From NCBI GenBank assembly GCA_900208305.1, contig OAPG01000002.1, positions 372,001 to 436,000 of the forward strand: a DNA stretch of 64,000 nucleotides. The letters are read 5' to 3'. This document shows, piece after piece, positions 37,712-47,661 of the stretch (positions are counted from its first letter, which is position 1; each line of letters begins with the position of its first letter). The DNA comes from Melanopsichium pennsylvanicum (Eukaryota > Basidiomycota > Ustilaginomycetes > Ustilaginales). Below the pieces are notes generated by a model, which saw nothing but the letters and a program-made list of their open reading frames with translations, had not been told where the DNA came from and made no database searches. The translations under genes were made by a program, and so were the position numbers.

Positions 37712-38794
37712 TTAGAAACGGCTTCGCTTGATACCTTGCTGCATCTGTGGACCAGCTGAGCGACCGGTTGGAGCTTCATCCTTTCTCTTTTTGCGCTCCA
37801 ATTCCTCGTGCATGATTTTCTCCGCCATGGTCATGCCGCTCGGAAACCTCGCTTTGCCGCCAGAAATGCTGGTCAATCGTCCGCTCCCTTTACAATCCTC
37901 ACGCCGCGGTCTATCAGCCTGTTTGAGCGGATTCGCCGGCTTGGAGGCAGACTTGAGCACATTGAAGCCCATCTTGAAAGGCGTCGGAGCCGAAGACGCA
38001 GAGGTTGATTGTGTCGTTGTTGCGGTCGCGCATTTCTCTGCTGGCATTCCATCTTGTGTCCGATCTGAACTCTCTGAGCTGTCATTTGGATGCTCGGCCG
38101 TACGAGACAGCGATCCGAGGGAGATTCCGATGCGAATCGGGCCTGATCCAGTTCGTTGCAGACCCTGAGGAGCCGCATCGGATGCCTCCGAGTTTCGTTG
38201 CACTCGGGCTGTCTGAGCCTTGTCAGAGCCTTGAAGGTTAGCCTGCGATGCTCTGGCGATCTGCTCTTCCAGCAAGCGCCGCTGTCTCTGCTCGTCGTCC
38301 ATCTTGGCCCGCTCCATCTTTTGCAGTGCGTCTTGCCTCGCCAGAGCTGCGGGCGAGTTGTCGATCCAGGTGATGTACCAGCCCTGTTCGGTATCCTCCG
38401 CCTGCACAATGCCTTCTCGGCCAAGATGCTTGACGAACTCCGAAAGACTCGTCCACTGTGTGGCATTCATGTGCGTGTGGTGGCGGTCCGCGATATGTTC
38501 TTGGTAGACTTGGTTTGCGCGCACGCGTCGGGTACCGAACCGTCGGCTTAGCAGCTGCACAAATTCCTCCTGAAATGTAGCACTGAAGTCATCAATGACC
38601 TTCTGAGCACCACCAGAGGAGGCGATGGCGTCAATTTGGCGAAAATGCGCTTCCGAATCGAGATGACTGCGATATCCATTTTCGTCTCGACAGGCCTTCT
38701 GGCAGATCTGACAGTAGAATCGCAGCTTCGTGAGACCTTTTGCCTTGATGGCATTGGATATCGCTTTGAGTGACCCAGCTTCCGCTTTTCCCAT
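37712..38794 (-). CDS. KIN17: KIN17 family DNA/RNA-binding protein (yeast Rts2 homologue)
   Basis: Nuclear zinc-finger protein linked to DNA replication, repair and pre-mRNA processing in other eukaryotes. 360 residues from ATG 38794. The N-terminus follows the family closely: MGKAEAGSLKAISNAIKAKG, then a C2H2 finger with Cys28, Cys31, His44 and His50 (FYCQICQKACRDENGYRSHL). The Kin17 winged-helix domain follows to about residue 155, with LLSRRFGTRRVRANQVYQEH, HMNATQWTSLSEFVKHLGRE and GWYITWIDNSP. A basic coiled coil (DEQRQRRLLEEQIARA) leads into a low-complexity tail containing MGFNVLK. The C-terminal tandem SH3/KOW-like domain of the human protein is not visible, so this is the shorter fungal form. 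Intronless. Confidence 0.95.
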   Translation of the reverse strand: MGKAEAGSLKAISNAIKAKGLTKLRFYCQICQKACRDENGYRSHLDSEAHFRQIDAIASSGGAQKVIDDFSATFQEEFVQLLSRRFGTRRVRANQVYQEHIADRHHTHMNATQWTSLSEFVKHLGREGIVQAEDTEQGWYITWIDNSPAALARQDALQKMERAKMDDEQRQRRLLEEQIARASQANLQGSDKAQTARVQRNSEASDAAPQGLQRTGSGPIRIGISLGSLSRTAEHPNDSSESSDRTQDGMPAEKCATATTTQSTSASSAPTPFKMGFNVLKSASKPANPLKQADRPRREDCKGSGRLTSISGGKARFPSGMTMAEKIMHEELERKKRKDEAPTGRSAGPQMQQGIKRSRF

Positions 38795-39178
38795 CTTGCT
38801 GATGTTGAATCCAGGGCAAATGCCTCGCTCGCAGTTCGAGATGTGGTAGGGTGTCGTGCAATGAAACGTTGCTGCTCAAGAAGGATCCAAACGACTCAGC
38901 CGACGTTTATAAACCAGCTTTTCTGAGAAGTGTAGAGATTTCCGTGTCCCGACAAATTGACCCGGATCACGTGGTGTTCTTTGTTCTCTGCTTAGCCTCT
39001 TGGCGACTTGGTTGGAGCATATATATTTCTCTATCGATACCGGAACGACTTGTGCTCGCAGACCGTTTGGTGACATCAGGTGGGGAGAAGATTGTTTCGA
39101 TGACGAATCCGCCGCCATCCTCAGCAGATGTCTTCATATATTTCGACTTGTGAAAATCGAGCGAGAAAATGATGTAGC

Positions 39179-39232
39179 AAAAAAAATAAAATAAAATAAA
39201 AGATAAATAAAATAAAATAAAATAAAATAAAG
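39179..39232. repeat. (AAAAT)n microsatellite
   Basis: Pentamer repeat of aaaat with one interruption (agataaat). It lies in the divergent intergenic region about 400 bp upstream of the KIN17 ATG. Confidence 0.9.
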
Positions 39233-39330
39233 AGGGACCGAAGACAAGCCTGCAGGACACAGCAAGGGGCAGCGGCAAACGGAGTTTGAATTGAGGTGCA
39301 GCGTTGGATGTGCTCTGAGTCGGGGTACCG

Positions 39331-39370
39331 GACAAGACGTTCTATGAGCAGACAAGACGTTCTATGAGCA
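39331..39370. repeat. Perfect 20-bp tandem duplication
   Basis: The 20-mer beginning gacaagacgt and ending tatgagca occurs twice back to back without mismatch (39331-39350 and 39351-39370). It looks like a recent slippage or repair duplication. Confidence 0.9.
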
Positions 39371-41088
39371 GCAAGAGGACCACACCGAAGTCAGGAAGAC
39401 TCATTCACTGATGCAGACGAGTCGTCGCCTAGGCACCTGCGACACGGAGCTAGTTCGCGCCGAGGCGGTAGAGCGTCGATCAAACTGACGGGAGTATGCG
39501 AAGGTGGTGTCCTGGTCGTCGGTACCAGATGCCAATTCCAGCTACTACGACGCTTGTCCCAAAGAGGTGCCACCCACGAAAACAAACAGCTACACACAGC
39601 TACGCGCCAGTGCAGGGGCACCACTATCGAGCGACGATCGTTCCTGTGGAATAGGATGCCAAAACGATGTGTAAGTAGCGTCCTTCACGAAGACGTTCAT
39701 CCGAGGTGCCACACGTGGTCAAAGGCTGCTACCGAGAAGCTCGACCTATACAGCAATGGGTATCATTCCCACATGTCACTGCTGGCAGTTGATCCGAAGA
39801 GCGGCATTCCACAGGCTCCGGCTTCGGCCGTCCGAGTATACTCCGCGATGCGGTCGAGTTCCGTAACGTCTGGCCGGAACAATGGCCATGAAAGCAAGCG
39901 ATGTGAGTCGCAGGTCAAGACGAGAAAGGGCAAAAAAGTAGGCTTTGTGTCTCGTTTGCCGTACCTCGAACGGACGGGCGTGAAGCGTTTACCAGCAGGC
40001 AAATAACATATTTTGCAGAACAACGTCGTCGCTGATTCGAAGTCACCAAGGAAGGTGCACCTGGAGTTCGTGGCGAGGGTGTCGTGTTGTACTTGCCATA
40101 TCTTCAATGGTCTGAGATGCGGCCGCGATGTGCACGTTGCATACTGTTGTCCCCTTTGTGTGTCTGACTCGTCTCTGCGTGTTGCATTAAGCTTGCAGCG
40201 ACGCAAGATACTTTTTCCCTGACAGCACTTTAATCGTAGGTACAGCAGACAATTTTGCAGAGACCAGAGAGAAAACAGACGAGCTCGCGGTGAGCCACTT
40301 GGGCTCGGGTGCTGGTGCGTTGTGTCAGCTGGAGAAAGGCTTAAGGTGGACCCTCGAAAAGAATCCAACTGCAAGTCGCCACAGATTTCGAACGGCCTCT
40401 GCGTGCTGCTTCTTGCTGCTGCGAGAGCAAAGAAAGTTGTTTTTCTAAAAACAAAACAAAAAACCAACGTTCTACCTAGTGACAAAAGGGCACGCCGTTG
40501 TATTTTTGACCAGCTGCAATAATGAGCCTGTTTCCAATCTGTAGCCGCAGAGCGACTTTCTCAACGGCACACGCCCCTCACGAACCAAAACGATCCGCGC
40601 CCACAGCTAAGTTAATCGATGTCCCACGCAGATTTCATCACCACCTGTCTCCATTGAAGCTCAAAGCTGCCGCTTCGTTTGACCCGTTGCTCTTTTACAG
40701 CCCACCAACAATATTCGCAACGGGTCCTCCCTGTTCGCGTCAGCCGTCATAAGGTCGACACACTTCGGGCAAAGCTCGGCGGATCCTCTTACCTTCACTT
40801 CGACACTTCACCGTTACATCTGTAGTGCTCAGCATCGATACAATCCGCACCCTGGTACTGCTCGCTCGTACAAGCAGGACAGAACCGCGCTCACATCCGA
40901 AAAGACGGCTGGTCCGTTCCCTATTTCTTTATTTGAACAGTCGCCACAAGTGTTCTGCATTTCTCACAACGATCAAAGCGCACTCTACGTCAAGGCACCG
41001 CCTACATCACAGTCGCATCTAACCAGTGCCCATGCTTTCCCCAATGTGATAACACATCCTTCTGAAAAGTCACAGCTTCGACCGAACG

Positions 41089-44000
41089 ATGCCTCTCGAA
41101 CAGATCCGACCCGTCGCAGCGCTCAACTCCTCAGAGTCGCTGCGACGTGCCAGCTACTTCGACTATCCAACCTCTTCATCTGCCTCCAACTCTCCCTTCT
41201 CTCGTGACGAGACAGGCAGCGACTTCGACCGAGAGAACATGGACGGGGACGGCGATGATGCAAATGAGCGCTACAAGCGCTACTCTTCTTCTTCTCGCAA
41301 TAGCGAGTCGATGAGTCTGGCCAAGCTCGGTGGCGTCGGAGGAGTCACGCGCTCCGGAAGCTGGGGTCGCAGTTCGTTACCCGAGAATTCTCACTCCTCT
41401 CGACCAGCTGGTGAAGAAGGCCGCCCATCGCTGTTCAAGCCGCTGCGTTCTTCTCTCGCCAGGTATCGGGAAGAGCCCGAAGAGCACGACCTAAATCTTG
41501 TTGAAAGCACACATAGCACTACATCTTTGGGACATGCGTCCACGTTGGCCACTGCTGGCGTGCCCCATCGGCCAAGTTCCGACGGCGACAGTGTCTTGGC
41601 TTCCAGTCCATCACGATGTATACCGTCTGCTGCGACTCTCGCCGACCAGCCTACCTCCATAGCACCAGGTTCTTCTCGCACGTCGACTGCTTCTTCCGCC
41701 GCCGCGTTTTCACTGCGCTCTTTGTCGAATCGCAACTCGACGGGTAGTGTATCAAGCTTGGCTTCCTCGGTTGTTTCGCGCGGAGAGCTCGATCGACTCA
41801 CCCCCGCACCTCTCGTCGAATCGCCCGCCGCTTTCTACGCCACGTCAGCCGGCAAGTCCAATCCGGATTCGACCTTGACAGGCTCTTCTTCGAGTTCCTC
41901 GACAGCTCTGTCAAGTCCGTCGCGGCATCATGCGGCGGACGCTGCTCAGGAGGACGACGACCATAGTGCACACAAGGACGACGGCTCGGATGCGCCAAGT
42001 CAGGACACTGCAGAGCTTACTTCGTCCTCCGCCGATCCTATGAGCAGTCGAGTATCTGGAGATTCTACCGCTGTCGTAGCGTCGCGGACACCGACGGACA
42101 TGGAATTCAGCGCCGATGCGGGAGCAGAAGGCACAAGTCTGTTATCGTCTCCAGCTCAGATCCTCAATTCGCCACCAACGAGGCTGCGCCAGCCAATAGG
42201 TTCGCCGACATCGGAATCGGGCTTACAACCCAGCGCCGAAGAGTTGCTCTCATCATCGGGCACGAACACGTACTCACCGCTTGTTCCACGTCGCCACTCT
42301 GGCATGATCATGTTACGGTCTCGATCGCAGCTTGCCTTGCATCCCGGTCTGACCATGACATTTGCCAGTGCAGACGGAGGTCGAGCGGCCGCTCGTGAAA
42401 GAGCACGAAAACAGACTGGCTGGGAAAACGCACCCTTCAGTGTTCTCGAAGCGCAACGGCACGCGCGCAGTTTCGCCTACTCTCAACCTGCATCGCCCGG
42501 CGCATCAGGCACTTCGGTCGCTTGGGATGCTTCGACTCCTACATCGCTGCTTCAGCCCGCCGCCAGCGTCAATGAATTAGCAGCAGTTCGATCTCCCAAA
42601 ATCTCTTCACGTCCCTTGGAACACACAGCACTATCACCGCAATCGTCGCCGTCGTTGCAGCCACCTACGAGCAATTCGGAGGCTGTCGGATCAACGCAGC
42701 GTCCAGCACATTTGGCGCGCCAAAAGTCAGAGCATACCTTGTCCTGTGCGGCGTTGGCAAGGCTCGACACAGTGCTCGGATACTACGGCAACGACGCTCC
42801 AGAGCAAATGTTGCCTGCTTCCGCCGACGCCGCTACGACCGCCATGTCTGCGAGTGGCCGGCCTCAGCCCATTAGATCTCCCTCTGGCTCTGTCATCCTC
42901 GGGTCCAACAGCCTCTTGAGAACTCCGACAACCGAGGAGTGGTCTCGATACCTCGAAAGCCAAGGTGTCGGACTGACTGGTCGGAGAAGCCGAACCGGTA
43001 CAGACTTGAGCTCTAGCTCGTCAGTGCAACGAGGGAGCCGGCTAGCGTTGTCGGGCATGCATTCTACCTTGAAACCTGATCAGGATCCCGCCGCTGCAGA
43101 TTACGATGAGGACAGCGATATGGACAGCGATGGTTCCGAAGATCATGACATTGGCGTCGAGGTATTGGAGAAGCTCAGGCAGCTCGGGCTCAGCCGTGCC
43201 GCAAGCAGAGCAGGCTCGGCCCTTGGCGATGAGCTAGCTAGCCTGCATGAGGAGGACGAGGACAACCTTTCGCCTGTCTCGCCGCAGGTCGACAAGATTC
43301 TACCTCAAGCAGACCTGACCCCTCTCACGCCTCTGGCATCTGGCACAAAAGCGCTCCCGTCTCAATGCACTTCTTTCACCAAGCCGAACAGCAGCCCTAG
43401 TACACCCCAAGCTGGAATCGATCGCGGTACCACAATTCGATTGCCACGCAGCAAGAGGCCGACGGTGTCGAGCGACATTCAAGGCTCAGGACAGCTCTAC
43501 TCGCACGACTTCAATGGCGAAAAGAGCATCAACGACTTTGAAATCGTCTCTGACATTGGGCGCGGTGCTTATGGCCTCGTGAAGAAAGCTCGAAGGAAAG
43601 GGCCCGACGGGCGCCCGCAGGGCGAAGAGGTGGTGATCAAGTATATCATCAAGAGCCGCATCCTCGCCGACTGTTGGCGCAGACACCGTGTCCTGGGGCC
43701 CATTCCCGTCGAGATCCACGTCATGGACCAGCTCAGACGTATTGCGTATGTGACACCGACGAAGCCGCGACCATGGGCACCGAAGCGACCCAAAACACTG
43801 GAGGAGTACCGCGCACGCAAGCGGCTTGACGCGGAGCGATCGGAGGCGTTGGTGCAGGTCGTGTCTCCCACAGCTGCAGTCACGCCGAGTTCGCACCCGA
43901 ACATCTGCAGGATGCTCGACTTCTTTGAGGATCACGAGTTTTACTACTTGGTCATGCCTTGCTTCGGTCGAGGTCAGGATCTGTTCGATTATGTCGAGAG

Positions 44001-44775
44001 CGCACCGGACGGCCTTGCAGCCTCGCAGTGTCGAAGCATCTTCGGCCAAGTTGCGGATGCGCTCTGGTTCTTGCACGCCAATAACATTGTCCACCGAGAC
44101 ATCAAGGACGAGAATGTCATCCTGGATGGCGAGGGCAATGCGCAGCTCATCGACTTTGGCAGTGCGGCACACGTCCGACCAGGCAAGCTTTTCGATACCT
44201 TCAGCGGCACCCTGGACTATGCTGCAGCCGAGATACTTCAGGGAGAAAAGTATGCAGGTCAAGCACAGGACGTCTGGGCGCTCGGCGTGGTTGGTTTCGT
44301 ACTTCTTTGCGGAGAATGTCCCTTTTGGAACGGCGAAGAAGCCGTACAAGGTCTGGAAGAGGGCACAAGAGCCGCTCAGACCCTCAAAGAGCGCTGCATG
44401 ATTGCTCGGGGAGGACCCACGGATCCGGACAAGGATCTCGAGGATCAAGACCTCGACATGGCTCCCCTCGATCCGGCCTGGTCGCCATGCAAAGACAGAG
44501 AAGGGGCTGAGCCCGATGGAGGTGGAAGAGTCGACGACTTTGTTGACCTCATCTCGCGCTGTCTCGAGCTGGATCCCGAATCTAGGCCTTTGGCTGAGCA
44601 GATCTGCCAGCATCGCTTCCTAGCTGGCCACGCCGGTTGGACAGGTCGACGCGGATGGCAACACCTGAAGGCTCCCATTGTTTCGTCTTGCACTACCGCG
44701 AGCGAGGCAAAATCGAGCGCATCTGCACCACCAGCAGCCATCTTTTCGACATGGTTGAGAGGACAGATACAGTAA
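41089..44775 (+). CDS. PAS-kinase-like Ser/Thr protein kinase
   Basis: 1228 residues, intronless, from ATG 41089. The first 800 residues are Ser-rich and disordered with acidic patches; I see no PAS domain there. The kinase domain runs from about 815 to 1205. Its glycine loop is GRGAYGLV (824-831), ATP lysine Lys851 (VVIKYIIK), catalytic loop HRDIKDEN (1002-1009) and DFG 1022-1024 followed by SAAHVRPGKLFDTFSGT. The combination of IVHRDIKDENVIL, LIDFGSAAH and GKLFDTF is typical of the PASK / Psk1 / Ppk6 group, which adjusts glucose partitioning in yeast. The APE motif reads Ala-Ala-Glu (1046-1048). Two large insertions lie in the kinase fold (about 885-945 and 1085-1150). Substrates cannot be inferred. 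Confidence 0.88.
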   Translation: MPLEQIRPVAALNSSESLRRASYFDYPTSSSASNSPFSRDETGSDFDRENMDGDGDDANERYKRYSSSSRNSESMSLAKLGGVGGVTRSGSWGRSSLPENSHSSRPAGEEGRPSLFKPLRSSLARYREEPEEHDLNLVESTHSTTSLGHASTLATAGVPHRPSSDGDSVLASSPSRCIPSAATLADQPTSIAPGSSRTSTASSAAAFSLRSLSNRNSTGSVSSLASSVVSRGELDRLTPAPLVESPAAFYATSAGKSNPDSTLTGSSSSSSTALSSPSRHHAADAAQEDDDHSAHKDDGSDAPSQDTAELTSSSADPMSSRVSGDSTAVVASRTPTDMEFSADAGAEGTSLLSSPAQILNSPPTRLRQPIGSPTSESGLQPSAEELLSSSGTNTYSPLVPRRHSGMIMLRSRSQLALHPGLTMTFASADGGRAAARERARKQTGWENAPFSVLEAQRHARSFAYSQPASPGASGTSVAWDASTPTSLLQPAASVNELAAVRSPKISSRPLEHTALSPQSSPSLQPPTSNSEAVGSTQRPAHLARQKSEHTLSCAALARLDTVLGYYGNDAPEQMLPASADAATTAMSASGRPQPIRSPSGSVILGSNSLLRTPTTEEWSRYLESQGVGLTGRRSRTGTDLSSSSSVQRGSRLALSGMHSTLKPDQDPAAADYDEDSDMDSDGSEDHDIGVEVLEKLRQLGLSRAASRAGSALGDELASLHEEDEDNLSPVSPQVDKILPQADLTPLTPLASGTKALPSQCTSFTKPNSSPSTPQAGIDRGTTIRLPRSKRPTVSSDIQGSGQLYSHDFNGEKSINDFEIVSDIGRGAYGLVKKARRKGPDGRPQGEEVVIKYIIKSRILADCWRRHRVLGPIPVEIHVMDQLRRIAYVTPTKPRPWAPKRPKTLEEYRARKRLDAERSEALVQVVSPTAAVTPSSHPNICRMLDFFEDHEFYYLVMPCFGRGQDLFDYVESAPDGLAASQCRSIFGQVADALWFLHANNIVHRDIKDENVILDGEGNAQLIDFGSAAHVRPGKLFDTFSGTLDYAAAEILQGEKYAGQAQDVWALGVVGFVLLCGECPFWNGEEAVQGLEEGTRAAQTLKERCMIARGGPTDPDKDLEDQDLDMAPLDPAWSPCKDREGAEPDGGGRVDDFVDLISRCLELDPESRPLAEQICQHRFLAGHAGWTGRRGWQHLKAPIVSSCTTASEAKSSASAPPAAIFSTWLRGQIQ

Positions 44776-45471
44776 ATGGTCAAAAAGATACGGTCAGCCA
44801 TACTCGCCGACGCCCCCCCCCATCTTCGCCAAAGTTGCATCGGGCAATACTGTCTCGACTGTAGTATGTCATTGTTGTAGAATTGCATCCGCATTCATTC
44901 TCAATCAACCACCCATGCGTTAAGCGAAAGTCTTGCATTGATGCAAGCCTTAATGAGCCATGAATCGGTGTGACTGGATTGGATAGACTGGCTATGGATC
45001 TGAGGCGTCTATGGACCCTGAAGGTGCGTAAGGGCGCAATTTCAGAGACAAAAGATTCCAACGCGCATGTGTGTTGTGTGTCTGAGCCAAAATCGGGAGC
45101 AACACGAATTGGACTTGAAATGAAGAGCTTCATCCCAGTCTCTGACAAATGTCAATTTCGCCGGTTACGAGTGGGCACAAGCTCGCTCCCCTGTCTGCGT
45201 TTCCCACTTTTCACTGATCACATCCATCCTTTCTTCGTCACCACACTCCTCGCCAATACCAGATACCCTCGCAATTCAGCAGCATTCTACGCTCTTTTGC
45301 GCTGCTTCTTTTCGCCGCCACCTCACGCATTCCAAAACTCAGCCATCCGAGACCAGACCTTCCGACAGCAGCAACCTCTCTTCAACTGTACACCACGCTA
45401 TCAATGATCTGCCTTTGAGCGCACATCCGATCCTGAAAATTGGTTGCAAGGGCATCAAAGCTCTCATCATA
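44776..45471. other. Intergenic region and RAX1 leader
   Basis: About 700 bp between two plus-strand genes. The last 250 bp is CT/CCT-rich and leads into the RAX1-like gene; it contains the short upstream frame listed separately. No other gene seen. Confidence 0.6.
45404..45418 (+). promoter_or_regulatory. Four-codon upstream open frame before RAX1
   Basis: ATG ATC TGC CTT TGA ends 53 bp before the main ATG at 45472 and is out of frame with it. If within the transcript, it would be the first AUG met by scanning ribosomes and could lower or condition translation. The transcript start is unknown, so this is tentative. Confidence 0.35.
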
Positions 45472-46671
45472 ATGTCAGAGAAACGTCGACCTATCTCGTT
45501 ACAATCGTCACGCACACGTCAGCGACTGCCCACGCTAGCGGAAGTGCTCGCGCGTCGCACCCTTCCACCGGTCGACCTTTACTGCTTTTATCTCTACTTG
45601 CAGCGCGAAGCAGCCGAAGATGCGCTCGATTTTTGGCTTGATGTTCAGCAGCACGAGAACCTGTGCAGGGCCTACTTTAAGGATCTGCGCAAGTCGGGCA
45701 AGTCTGTAAAGGACGATTGGCCACAATATTATGCCGAGGCGCTCGAGCGGGGCAGCATCTATAACAAGATCAATGGGATCAGCATCGAACAAGGCGATAC
45801 ACGCAGAGGTCCTGATGCCAGCTGGGATCGCCAGAGCCGTGTTGAGAGTCCCGAAGCCAACTATTCTACGCTCTCACACGCGCCCAACCCCGTGCCTCCT
45901 GCGGCCGGGGGCTCCGGTGCGCCGTTGACCGCTCCTCGGTTCCCTGGAGATCCCGACTATCTTGCACAGCAGACAAGGGCCGAGAGGAAGAGCATCCTCG
46001 CAAAACGTGGCTCGGTTGCGCCTACTGTCATTTCGAGATCCGCGGCCATCACTCGCACCGACCTCATCGCATCCGCCGAGCGGATCTATGCACGATACCT
46101 GCTTCCAGGCTCCGAGAAAGAGATCTACCTGCCTGCACCGCTCAGGATCAATTCCTTCCCGATCTCATCTTCCACTCTGCCACACCCTCAGGATGCAGAA
46201 CAGCAGCGCGCCTTGGCTCGCATCCCAGACATGTTCCACTCGCAAAAGGAATACGTATTTCGCACCATGGAGGCGGATGTCTTTCCTCGATTCTTGCGAG
46301 CCAAAGCGTTTGGCAACCTTACGCCCATCTCAGTTCTCGTGCGTCTTTCACTCGGCCTTTTGGCTCTGTGGGCAGCGCTCGCGACGGCGTTCAGCTTCAT
46401 CTTCCTGGATGTTAACCGCGCAAAACGATGCTGGGTCATCTTGCCCTTTTCGGTGGCGGTGATGTTGCTCATGTCGCACCAATACGAGCTGGATCCAATC
46501 TTGGTGTTCCTGAGTCAGAGCGAAACAACGCCATTCAGGTTGATTCGCATCAGGGAGCCATATGTGCATCGGCTTCTGTTGCAGAGATCGCTGGGCGTGC
46601 TGCTGTTGATTGCGCTTATTACGGCGGCGCTCACGGCGCTGTTCGTGTTCGTGCCCGGTCACAGGCTTTAG
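45472..46671 (+). CDS. RAX1: RAX1-like protein: RGS domain with C-terminal membrane segments
   Basis: Predicted membrane protein of the Rax1 type, which in yeast helps mark division sites for bud-site selection. The frame extends upstream only through a TTG at 45415; the first ATG is 45472 (MSEKRRPISLQSS), giving 399 residues. An RGS-like fold spans about residues 20-290 and is split by a Pro/Ser-rich insertion: the first half has TLAEVLARRTLPPVDLYCFY and ALDFWLDVQQHENLCRAYF, the second has AERIYARYLLPGSEKEIYLP and FRTMEADVFPRFLRAKAF. Three hydrophobic segments follow (LVRLSLGLLALWAALATAF, ILPFSVAVMLLM, LLLIALITAALTALFVFV). The architecture matches RAX1 rather than soluble Rgs proteins. Intronless. 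Confidence 0.87.
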   Translation: MSEKRRPISLQSSRTRQRLPTLAEVLARRTLPPVDLYCFYLYLQREAAEDALDFWLDVQQHENLCRAYFKDLRKSGKSVKDDWPQYYAEALERGSIYNKINGISIEQGDTRRGPDASWDRQSRVESPEANYSTLSHAPNPVPPAAGGSGAPLTAPRFPGDPDYLAQQTRAERKSILAKRGSVAPTVISRSAAITRTDLIASAERIYARYLLPGSEKEIYLPAPLRINSFPISSSTLPHPQDAEQQRALARIPDMFHSQKEYVFRTMEADVFPRFLRAKAFGNLTPISVLVRLSLGLLALWAALATAFSFIFLDVNRAKRCWVILPFSVAVMLLMSHQYELDPILVFLSQSETTPFRLIRIREPYVHRLLLQRSLGVLLLIALITAALTALFVFVPGHRL

Positions 46672-47661
46672 TAGCTGCGGCGGCTTGCAGGTCATTCTCA
46701 TCGTCTCTGATTGCAAGTGTTAGTATCTTTGCGATCAAACTCGCTGTATGGGTCACAGTGCAGGTTGCTATTGTCCCTACTGTGAGTGATTGGCTCGCGC
46801 TATTGTCATATTTCCCTCACACACACCACGCAAACCACACACATTCATTTCGCCCGATCGTTGTCTGTCTTTTCGCTGCTGTTGTCGCACACACATTTGT
46901 GCATTTGTCCATTGTTGGTTTGCTGTAATCACGTTTGTTCTTGCTTTCGATGCTGTTTGTGCATGGTTGTGTAAGATTTGTGAGTAAGGGGGGAATACTT
47001 GTGGCAAATTCCAAGGGAAAGGCGTGCTTGGGTGACAAGATTTTGAGATTCCGAGTGGTGAAGAAGCGCAGACGATTTATCAGGTAGTTGGGTTAGAATA
47101 AGGGAGCTGCGAATGTGTGATCCTTTTTGATGGACGAGAATGGGATGATCGAGTACCTTGTCATCCGATATTTCAAAGTATTAAACATCATCGATCACGA
47201 TGTCGAACCCACACCGCGTAGAAAAAAAAAAATTAAAAAATTAAAAAAAAATCAGTAGGTACTCATCAACATTCGATGGCTTCCGCCAAAACAAGCAAGT
47301 ATTAAAAATAAACTACTTGACAATAAAATATAACTGTACAATACCAAAAAAAAAATAACTTAGAAAGCGCACAGTCGATCAAACAGCAGATTATGCATTA
47401 CAAACACACACATCTTAGCCACAGTCCCCGTGCAATATTCTTGGCGATCAAACCTGGAATTTTGAGAGTGAGCAATGCAAAACAGGCAAAGCGAGGTATA
47501 AATACAGTACGACAACGGCAGATACAAATCGCAACCGTGTGTACACGACAAAAGAGACTTTGCAATTGATGTGAAAAAACCTAGAAACTAAATGATGGGG
47601 TTGGAGCGGCCACAGCAGGGTAAATTGCAGAAGGACAAGAAAATGCTGAGGTCCAATGATT
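46672..47661. other. Convergent intergenic region RAX1 / OLE1
   Basis: About 1 kb between stops of convergent genes. The centre (47.19-47.36 kb) is strongly A/T-rich with several long A runs, fitting 3' processing regions. No gene seen. Confidence 0.6.

Larger units (their letters stand above)
38795..41088. other. Divergent intergenic region KIN17 / kinase
   Basis: About 2.3 kb between two genes transcribed away from each other. It holds an (AAAAT)n tract and a 20-bp tandem duplication. A 240-codon frame on the minus strand (39763-40485) starts only at TTG and contains no early ATG; a 150-codon plus-strand frame overlaps it. Neither matches a known domain. The last 600 bp looks like a pyrimidine-rich promoter and leader for the kinase gene. 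Confidence 0.55.

Noticed and set aside
39763..40485. 240-codon minus-strand open frame
   Set aside because: It starts only at TTG with no ATG until the last residues, overlaps a plus-strand frame, and has no recognisable domain.
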